A DNA stretch of 64,000 bases. It comes from Lotus japonicus (Eukaryota > Streptophyta > Magnoliopsida > Fabales > Fabaceae). The stretch lies in contig NC_080043.1 of the NCBI RefSeq assembly GCF_012489685.1, positions 64,535,920 through 64,599,919 on the forward strand. Direction: 5' to 3'. Within the stretch, counting starts at the first letter, position 1; each line of letters opens with the position of its first letter. Both the position numbers and the translations under genes were made by a program. Of this stretch, positions 57,990 through 64,000 are shown in pieces. The notes under the pieces were generated by a model. The model was not told the DNA's origin. It made no database searches and was given only the letters and a program-made list of their open reading frames with translations.

Positions 57990-58685
57990 TCACCAATCCT
58001 CCTCCTCCTCATCGCTGCTCGGCGAGTAGCTCTCCCCACTTCTCTCGGAGTCAGAGTCGGAATCCACCGTAATCATCTCGGTGTCCAAATCCATAACCTC
58101 CCTCCTCACTGTCCTGCGCACCGCCCTAGTCGAGCCGGTCTCCACGTCTACCTCTCCTGCAAGAACATCGTCCTCCACCACCCTCATCAAGGGGTCCACA
58201 CGGTAGCCGTGCGGTGAGGAGAAAGACAAAAGACGTGAGGCAGATGGGACGACAGACTCCCTCCTCGGCTGTACGAGCCTAGAGGACGACGCCACGTCGG
58301 TAGAAGCGATGGCAGTAGCCGGAGGTGGCACAACAGGTGTAACAGCAGCAGCAGCAGGCTCGATCTCCTCTGGGTCCTCCTCAACAGAAGGTGAAGTCGG
58401 AGGTGGTGCATGTCCAGTGCCTGGTCCACAATGAACTGAGGGCGGCAAGTCAAAACTCAGCTCCATACGCCGTAGAACTCCGCTCGTCAGGCGTCCTCGC
58501 TCATCCGTCCGGTCCTCCATGACCCTTCCCCTATACGTCGCCCGGTGATCAGCTACGTCGATCACCCAAGCGGTGGGGGCATCCCTATCCAACAGCTCAT
58601 ATCTGATCCCCCCCGAGGGAGAGACCGTCGAGAACCAGTCGGCCATCGACATCTGGCAGCAGGCCGACCGCCCAAACGCAAACAT
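57990..58685 (-). CDS. LTR-resident ORF, 231 aa, second copy
   Basis: Same frame and length as 49301-49996. Three amino-acid differences by eye (Glu/Asp near 172, Lys/Arg near 195, Ser/Arg near 215) plus about three silent changes. Because the 5' LTR lost its promoter, this copy is probably silent unless read through. Confidence 0.6.
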   Translation of the reverse strand: MFAFGRSACCQMSMADWFSTVSPSGGIRYELLDRDAPTAWVIDVADHRATYRGRVMEDRTDERGRLTSGVLRRMELSFDLPPSVHCGPGTGHAPPPTSPSVEEDPEEIEPAAAAVTPVVPPPATAIASTDVASSSRLVQPRRESVVPSASRLLSFSSPHGYRVDPLMRVVEDDVLAGEVDVETGSTRAVRRTVRREVMDLDTEMITVDSDSDSERSGESYSPSSDEEEEDW

Positions 58686-58889
58686 ACAAACAAAGCCAAG
58701 GCGCCAGGGTCAACTCACAGCAATAAGTACATATACACTCAACATGTGACAGGGTATATTTATAAGCTGTTATATAAGCATATAAGTAATCCTAGCATGT
58801 TATGGCTCTAACATTGCTTCAATAAACAAACAGCACACAATCTCAGTCAGCATGAATGTATGCGTGAAATGCAATTATGAATCTGGATG

Positions 58890-59140
58890 TGTGACGCGTT
58901 CCCGTTCGCCACAAGTGAAGCATTCCCGTTCTTCACTATGGATGGACCATTCCCGTTATCCATCCTGGATGAAATCCATCCTGGATGAACCATTCCCGTT
59001 ATTCATCCTTGGTGAACCATTCCCGTTATCCACCATATGATGAACCATTCCCGTTATTCATCATTTATGCAAGGTGAACCATTCCTGTTATTCACCATGA
59101 TATGCACAGGTGAACCATTCCCGTTAATCACCCGATTGAA
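58890..59140 (-). repeat. Hairpin array with CCATTCCCGTTA loop, 5' LTR copy
   Basis: Same units as 50204-50450. Recent substitutions break single pairs in three units (for example GGTGAA with TCCACC). Confidence 0.9.
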
Positions 59141-59219
59141 TGCAACGTGATTAGCCAAACAACGAATCGTCCTTACCACGAGAGTGTCTAGCTCACAACC
59201 CAATCTCAAACAACTCAAT

Positions 59220-59380
59220 GAGTTAGTGTCGGTCAATACAACACAACTCGGAGTAAGTGTCGGTCAATACAACACCACTCCCTCAACAAGAATACACAAG
59301 GGTCTAGTGTCGGTCAATACAACACAGCCCAAACAACGAGAGCACTAGATGTCGGTCAATACAACACGGCTCCACAACAT
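59220..59380 (-). repeat. Second hairpin array, 5' LTR copy
   Basis: Same four units as 50531-50683; the last inner segment reads GATGTCGG instead of GGTGTCGG. Confidence 0.88.
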
Positions 59381-60486
59381 TCCCCAAGAGTACTAAAGTA
59401 CTCGGTGACTTTCACTCATCACCCTAGCTCACCTTAGTGGCTTTCCCCAATTCCGATAGCTCTCCAAACCCACAACAAAGTCGACTTTCCCCGTCTTTCG
59501 TAAATATTTTCCCCTTTAATTCTCCTATACTTAAACATTAATAAAAATGATTACAATTCAGATTAGTCAAGTTATGAGTTTATTTCTCAAAATCTAGGTT
59601 TCCCAAGTCTTTAGTTTTCGAAATTCTAATCCTTCTGAGTTTTCCGAAACCAACCACCCAAAGAAGTTTCCCGGGGAAAGTCTAAGTTTTTCAACGATTC
59701 CCAACAAATGGCTAAGTCTCAAACCCCTCATTTGGACTTGCCTAGGGTTGCTCCTCCAACCCGAAATATCAAAGATCACCAGATCAATGAATCTCCACTC
59801 CGAAGTTGCGTCAAAACGCTCAATTCAACACATCATCAATATCATAAGTTATGAAAACATTCATAGCAATAAACCATTATCATAATCAATATCATAGCAA
59901 AAATAAGTCGAATTTATCGACGCCTATCATGCAATCATAGCTAATATATATGTAAGTTGCCCTAACCTCGAGCTGTTCCAGCTTCGCAATCAAAGTTTTC
60001 CTCAAACACTTGCTCTGAGTATTCCAAAGTTCCTTCAACTGAACCTCGGAGAAAAACAAAGCAGAATCCAAACAAAATCGATTAGTTCGATCACAAAACA
60101 ACACATAAACGATAGACAAAGCATTAAAGCTTCAGAATAATACAATCGGGTATGAAAAGACAAGTTTTCGAAACCGAAAAACTCCCCCCCTAAGGAATAG
60201 CCCACGGCCCTAAAGGAGAAAAGGGCTTCGGCTCTTTTTCTTCGATCAAATCAATTCACAAGGTAGTTTTGGGGTAAAACTAAGGCAAAGAAACTGTCAG
60301 AACAATTTTCGGACAAACGGGTCGAAATACGACTACGCCGGGGCATTTTGGTCCAAAATAAAGGCTCAAAACTTCAAAGTTATCAGTTCTGAAAACAGAT
60401 TTGACAGTATCGATCCTCATGACATCCGTGACAACAAATCCTAAAGGCACGAAGTCAGATTATAGCTTTACGACAATAAAGTTTCG

Positions 60487-60787
60487 TCGTGGTTTTATTT
60501 TGTTAAGTGTTCATATTTATTTAGTCTCTTAATTTTAAAAGATAAAAAAATTGGAAATTTTCAAGTATATCAACTTTTTTTTTGGTATTTGCATCCGGTA
60601 ACCGGTAACCCTTTGGATGCCGCCAAATTCGGGATTTAGTCACAGTTAAGGCTCCTCATCCCTTCCCCAAAGTGTATTGTGTGGGGATCGAACCCGATAG
60701 TTCTTCACACTGAGCTACCATATGAATATACATATCTAAATAATAAGAACAAAATTCGCCGTGCAAAGCACGGGTAAGAAACACTAG
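60487..60787 (+). mobile_element. Helitron 3' terminus
   Basis: A 15-nt hairpin CCGTGC-AAA-GCACGG (60759-60773) is followed after 10 nt by CTAG (60784-60787) and then T. This is the standard Helitron 3' end and insertion context. The 5' TC end is not identifiable; the left edge is the deletion junction at 60486. Confidence 0.75.
60575..60728 (-). mobile_element. tRNA-derived SINE-like insertion
   Basis: On minus: TGGTAGCTCAGTGTG (box A-like), then GGGTTCGATCCCCA (box B), a ~110-bp body, and a run of 9 A's. The box spacing fits an RNA polymerase III promoter. No clear target-site duplication. Confidence 0.5.
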
Positions 60788-60793
60788 TATGAC

Positions 60794-61727
60794 CAGTGTT
60801 ATCAGACTCGACCCGGAGATCGACTCGGTCAGGGCACTGGGTCAATGGGTCACTGGTCTAACCATTGGGTCACTGGTTGAACCGTTTGACTCGGTTGACA
60901 CTAAAAAAAATGAAAAAATTCATAATCCAAAGACAAGCTTTTAGCATCTCTATATGTCTCAAATCCAAAGTTTCAGAAAAATGAATTTCAAAAGTTTAAT
61001 TGAAAGTTAGAGCTACAATTTTTTTTTCGTTCATATGTGTTTGACGTGAGCCCACACACAATGCAGCATATATATTATTTTTAATAACTACAAATGGGCC
61101 ATGATGGAAACTTTTGGCCCAACTTTTTTTTTACCCAACTTATACTAACCCTAATATTTTCCTTTACCCTCATTTACACTTCTCCAATATCTAACATAAG
61201 AAGCTGCAGCCGCACAACAGATATGAGACATTGATGTTGCAGGGTGAGAAAGGGGCAAGATAGAGGAAATGGAAAAGAGACAAGGCCAAAACCGATTCAT
61301 GAAATCCAAAGAAGAATCAACACACTCCGCTTTGCTTCTGTAACCATTCAACAGTTTCAACAACTTAGTAGTCTTATCCTTGGTACTCTCCCCACAACCC
61401 ACCTGAAGAAGAACGAGTAGCTTCTGAAAGACCCCAACTTGAAGCGCCTCAATCAACACCCATTCTTCAGTTTTAGAATTTTGAGCAGCACCCCTTCGAT
61501 CTGTTCTTCGTTTTGGATCATTTTGGAGTTATATTTTTTTTTTAAAAAGAATACCGGTCCAACCATAGCTCCGGGTCACCGGTTTTTATACTGACCCGGC
61601 CGGTTCAATCCGGTTCAAGGCGAGTCGATTGCATCCCCGATCCGTTGCTCGACTCAAACCGGTCAGGGGTCCGGTTTCCGGTTCAACCGATCAAACCGGC
61701 CGGTTCGAGCCGAGTCTGATAACACTG
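60794..61727. mobile_element. Non-autonomous hAT element with captured gene fragment
   Basis: 934 bp with perfect 17-bp terminal inverted repeats CAGTGTTATCAGACTCG / CGAGTCTGATAACACTG and an exact 8-bp TSD AGTATGAC (60786-60793 and 61728-61735). CAGNG ends with an 8-bp duplication define the hAT superfamily. The sub-terminal sequence is rich in GGTTCAA/CCGGT motifs in both arms. No transposase; it contains a U-box ligase fragment. Confidence 0.93.
61301..61459 (-). pseudogene. Fragment of a U-box E3 ubiquitin ligase (PUB20/21-like C-terminus)
   Basis: 53 codons: ALQVGVFQKLLVLLQVGCGE, TKLLKLLNGYRSKAECVDSS, LDF. I recognise this as the ARM-repeat C-terminus of plant U-box proteins of the PUB20/21 group. 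The parent's U-box domain and N-terminal ARM repeats are absent and the reading continues into unrelated codons, so this is a transduplicated piece, not a gene. Confidence 0.65.
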
Positions 61728-61735
61728 AGTATGAC

Positions 61736-61948
61736 TCTAAATCCAAACACATAGTGTTCATTAAGAAGCACAAAAATTCTCCATGAAAAAAAAAGGAGCT
61801 TCAAATAGAACAATTATTAAAAGTTAAAAAACAAAAAAAAATTCAGTTTACTAAAAGCAAAAAAAATTTCAGTTTACTTAAAACAACCAAGCGTGGTCGT
61901 TCTGCCATTCCGTTCCATTCTTCCTCTCCTCTCTCAACCCTACCCTCT
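61736..61948. other. AT-rich spacer, then gene leader; no gene seen
   Basis: A-rich sequence up to about 61880, then a CT-rich stretch (CCATTCTTCCTCTCCTCTC) that looks like a plant 5' leader continuing after the MITE at 62212. Confidence 0.35.
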
Positions 61949-62211
61949 GGGAGTTGGGTTTGGAGCCCCACCCCTTAGGCTTTGCACCCCACTAAAACAG
62001 ATACGGAATTTAAATTTCCGTATCAATACGGAAAATAAAATTCCGTATCTGTTTTAGTATATAATGAGTGGTTGAAAATGTGACACGCATGCTTAAATAC
62101 AGTACGGAATTTTAAGTTCCGTATTCAATATGGAGAATACGGAACTTTAAATTCCGTATTTGATAAAGTGGGGTGCCAAGCCCCATAGGTGGGGTGCCAA
62201 ACCCAACTCCC
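61949..62211. mobile_element. Mutator-type MITE with 9-bp TSD
   Basis: 263 bp. Long inverted ends begin GGGAGTTGGGTTTGG and stay similar for about 75 bp. The flanking repeat CTACCCTCT (61940-61948 and 62212-62220) is a 9-bp TSD, as in Mutator-like elements. The interior repeats ATACGGAATTT-type palindromes. Confidence 0.9.
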
Positions 62212-62241
62212 CTACCCTCTCCTCTCTCAACCGCCGCAACG

Positions 62242-62305
62242 ATGACGACGCCTCGCGCCTCCATTTTCAGCCCCTCCGCGTCTGTAATTCCAGACCACGA
62301 TTCAG
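62242..62305 (+). CDS. Exon 1 of a small gene of unknown function
   Basis: ATG 30 bp after the MITE's TSD, in the context CGCAACG-ATG-ACG. It encodes MTTPRASIFSPSASVIPDHD and ends in a GGTACAC donor (phase 1). The next acceptor is TTGATTAG at 62400. Together with exon 2 and a short third exon it could encode about 61 residues ending at TGA 62611-62613, or splice onward to the I29 block. Confidence 0.5.
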
Positions 62306-62400
62306 GTACACACCACCGTAAACCAAAGCACGATACGCAGCACAACCTATAATTTTTTACAAAATTAATTACAATGGATTTATTGTTTTCTTTTGATTAG

Positions 62401-62487
62401 TCGAGAATGAGAAGGATTTTGCTTCACCGTTAAAGAAATTCAAAGTTGACAAGGATTTAGTAGGAGAAGAGCACACCACTGATTCCG
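62401..62487 (+). CDS. Exon 2 of the same gene
   Basis: 87 nt, phase 1 at both ends, between TTAG and GGTACA. It encodes ENEKDFASPLKKFKVDKDLV followed by GEEHTTDS, charged and low in hydrophobics. A decayed copy lies at 63059-63120 (GAGAATGAGAAGGAAGATTAA), showing that this exon is part of the tandem duplication. Confidence 0.5.
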
Positions 62488-62613
62488 GTACAAACCCTAA
62501 ATCATATTTTCATGTTTTCTTTCTTTCTTATATATCTTGCCTGGTTTTGTTTTGTTTCTACATTCTTGTTTGGTGTAGATTCCGATCCTAAAGTAAACCC
62601 TAAATCATCTTGA

Positions 62614-62970
62614 ATGGCTGATTTGTCTGTTTTTGTTGCTGTAATTGTTGAAGAAGCTGCTGCCAATGAACTTATCTCCTTGGAGGCTTTCAAAATCTGG
62701 TGCAAAGTGTATGGAAAAGAATACGCTGACGAGAAGGAGAAACAATCGAGCTTCCAAATTTTCAAGAGGTCTCTTGAGACCGAGACCCCCTTCATCCCAG
62801 GTGCTCTGACTTTTCCGAGTTTGGCTGATCAAACCGAAAAAGAATTTCAGGAGTTTTGTGAAAAACATGACCTGCAGAAATATGACCAGCCGATGAATAA
62901 TAGTATATCCATCAAACACATCATATATCTCAGAAGGTACAAACCTGAATCATATTTTGAGTTTAATTAA
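62614..62970 (+). CDS. Stand-alone I29 (cathepsin propeptide-like) domain, copy 1
   Basis: Open frame of 118 codons from ATG 62614, possibly an exon of the gene beginning at 62242. It contains FKIWCKVYGKEYADEKEKQ, FQIFKRSL and FPSLADQTEKEFQEFCEKHD. These match the inhibitor I29 pattern of papain-family propeptides (Fx2W, GKxY, the RF-IF helix, and the LADxTxxEF element). No protease domain follows. Stand-alone I29 proteins can inhibit cysteine proteases. A donor GGTACAAAC follows CTCAGAAG at about 62936, so coding probably ends or splices there. Confidence 0.6.
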   Translation: MADLSVFVAVIVEEAAANELISLEAFKIWCKVYGKEYADEKEKQSSFQIFKRSLETETPFIPGALTFPSLADQTEKEFQEFCEKHDLQKYDQPMNNSISIKHIIYLRRYKPESYFEFN

Positions 62971-63282
62971 TTAATTAATTTCATGTTTTCTTTCTTTCTT
63001 TCTTATATATCTTCGCTGGTTTCCGTTCCAATGGTTTTCTTGTTTGTTTTCTGTTGATCAGTTGAGAATGAGAAGGAAGATTAAGTAGGAGAAGAAGACA
63101 ACACTCCCGTTCCAATGTCACTAGGTTCCAGTACAATCCCTAAATCATATTTTAATTAATTTCATGTTTTCTTTCTTATATATCTTGCCTGGTTTTGTTT
63201 CTACATTCTTGTTTGGTGTAGATTCCGATCCAGTAAACCCTTAATCATCTTGAGTTAATTAATTTCATATATCTGGGCTGAT

Positions 63283-63657
63283 TTGTCTGTTTTTGTTGCT
63301 GTAATTGTTGAAGAAGCTGCTGCTGCCAAGGAACTTGACTTCTTCGAGGCTTTCAAAATCTGGTGCAAAGTGTATGGAAAAGAATACGCTGACGAGAAGG
63401 AGAAACAATCGAGGTTCCAAATTTTCAAGAGGTCTCTTGAGACCGAGACCCCCTTCATCCCAGGTGCTCTGACTTTTCCGAGTTTGGCTGATCAAACCGA
63501 AAAAGAATTTCAGGAGTTTTGTGAAAAACATGACCTGCAGAAATATGATCAGCCGATGAATAATAGTATATCCATCAAACACATCATATATCTCAGAAAC
63601 AAGTATCTAATCTCAGAAGGTACAAACCTGAATCATATTTTGAGTTTAATTAATTAA
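63283..63657 (+). CDS. Stand-alone I29-like domain, copy 2
   Basis: Near-identical repeat of copy 1, offset 661 bp. It has RFQIFKRSL, the expected Arg of the propeptide helix, where copy 1 has Ser. The equivalent of the copy 1 ATG is lost (GGGCTGATTTG), so translation would need splicing from upstream. An 18-20 bp insertion (ACAAGTATCTAATCTCAG) precedes the donor. Confidence 0.55.
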   Translation: MSVFVAVIVEEAAAAKELDFFEAFKIWCKVYGKEYADEKEKQSRFQIFKRSLETETPFIPGALTFPSLADQTEKEFQEFCEKHDLQKYDQPMNNSISIKHIIYLRNKYLISEGTNLNHILSLIN

Positions 63658-63809
63658 TTAATTTCATGTTTTCTTTCTTTCTTTCTTATATATCTTCGCT
63701 GGTTTTGTTTCTTCTATGCTGATGAAGACAACACTCCCTTTCCAACCCATCTCTATTGATCCTGAAGTTAAACCTAAATCATATTGAGTTAAATTAATTA
63801 TTTAATTTC

Positions 63810-63998
63810 ATGTTTTCTTTCTTTCTTATATATCTTGGCTGGTTTGTCTGGTTTTGTGAAGTTCAATTCGTTGAAGAAAGCTCTTTTGAGGACCACCCGC
63901 AAGTCGTGCTAGGAGTTTTTCGGGTTTGGCTGATCGCACTGGAAAAGAATTTAATGAGTTTAGAGAATTTCATGCGTGTTGAGATTATGTCTAAGTAG
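63810..63998 (+). pseudogene. I29-like copy 3, partial
   Basis: In one frame the end reads SGLADRTGKEFNEFREFHA, matching the LADQTEKEFQEFCEKHD end of copies 1 and 2. The domain start with the Fx2W helix is missing. The preceding intron-like TATATATCTTGGCTGGTTT is shared with the other copies. Confidence 0.5.
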
Positions 63999-64000
63999 CT

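Larger units (their letters stand above)
48833..60486 (-). mobile_element. Youngest A2-type Tekay element, nearly complete
   Basis: Minus orientation: 5' LTR (60486-57522, truncated at its start), primer site (57518-57507), gag-pol (57313-52896), polypurine tract, 3' LTR (52858-48833). Hand comparison of the two LTRs over ~2.97 kb finds about 30 substitutions and a few 1-bp indels, near 1%. Left flank CAAAC; the right flank is lost with the missing ~1.06 kb of the 5' LTR. It is inserted in the relic at 48308-48832. Confidence 0.92.
57522..60486 (-). mobile_element. 5' LTR of youngest A2 element, U3 side truncated
   Basis: 2965 bp matching 48833-51799 almost exactly. It breaks at AAAGTTTCG, where unrelated DNA begins; about 1.06 kb including the promoter is gone, so this copy cannot start its own RNA. 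Confidence 0.92.

Noticed and set aside
60680..60722. tRNA gene on the minus strand
   Set aside because: Box A and B are present but no acceptor stem or cloverleaf; a SINE head fits better.
62614..63657. Complete papain-like cysteine protease genes
   Set aside because: Only the propeptide-like I29 part is present; no catalytic Cys/His/Asn domain follows in the window.

Overview
The window is nuclear DNA from a flowering plant, probably a eudicot and possibly a legume (low confidence on the family). Evidence: Ty3/gypsy elements of the Athila and Tekay (chromovirus) lineages with plant initiator-Met primer sites, a Sirevirus relic, a Helitron end, hAT and Mutator-type elements with clean target-site duplications (TSDs), and plant-style GT-AG introns. 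About 95% is nested retrotransposon; only the last ~1.8 kb looks genic.

Layout. 1-11694: an Athila element (gag end, pol, 3' region, 3' LTR) split by a 4 kb solo LTR inserted exactly in the pol stop codon. 11695-12350: GC-rich orphan segment. 12351-19078: a 5'-truncated Tekay-type LTR split by another solo LTR. 19079-25045: 5' end of a Tat-like element on the minus strand, rich in minisatellites and split by another Tekay-type LTR (19962-23755). 25046-33166: a non-autonomous gypsy element (family B) with a truncated 3' LTR. 33167-34482: Sirevirus relic. 34483-60486: four stacked Tekay-lineage elements, each inserted in the previous one; the youngest (48833-60486) has an almost complete gag-pol, and its LTRs differ by roughly 1% by hand count. 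60487-61948: Helitron 3' end, a tRNA-like SINE, and a hAT element carrying a U-box E3 ligase gene fragment. 61949-64000: a Mutator-type MITE just upstream of a small multi-exon gene region containing tandem copies of a stand-alone I29 (cathepsin propeptide-like) domain.

The most interesting pattern is in the giant (3.4-4.3 kb) LTRs. Their transcribed leader follows one plan: TATA box, long leader, an array of short stem-loops, a private ORF ending in an acidic tail, a terminal hairpin, then primer site and gag-pol. The arrays differ completely in sequence between subfamilies. Yet nearly every unit is a hairpin with a constant loop and arms that change together (for example GGATGGA/TCCATCC, GGATGAA/TTCATCC, TGGTGAA/TTCACCA around CCATTCCCGTTA). 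The same behaviour appears in the unrelated family B array. This looks like repeated compensatory change and has no ready explanation from standard LTR biology.

All coordinates and pairings come from reading the sequence by eye; family names rest on recognised motifs, not searches.
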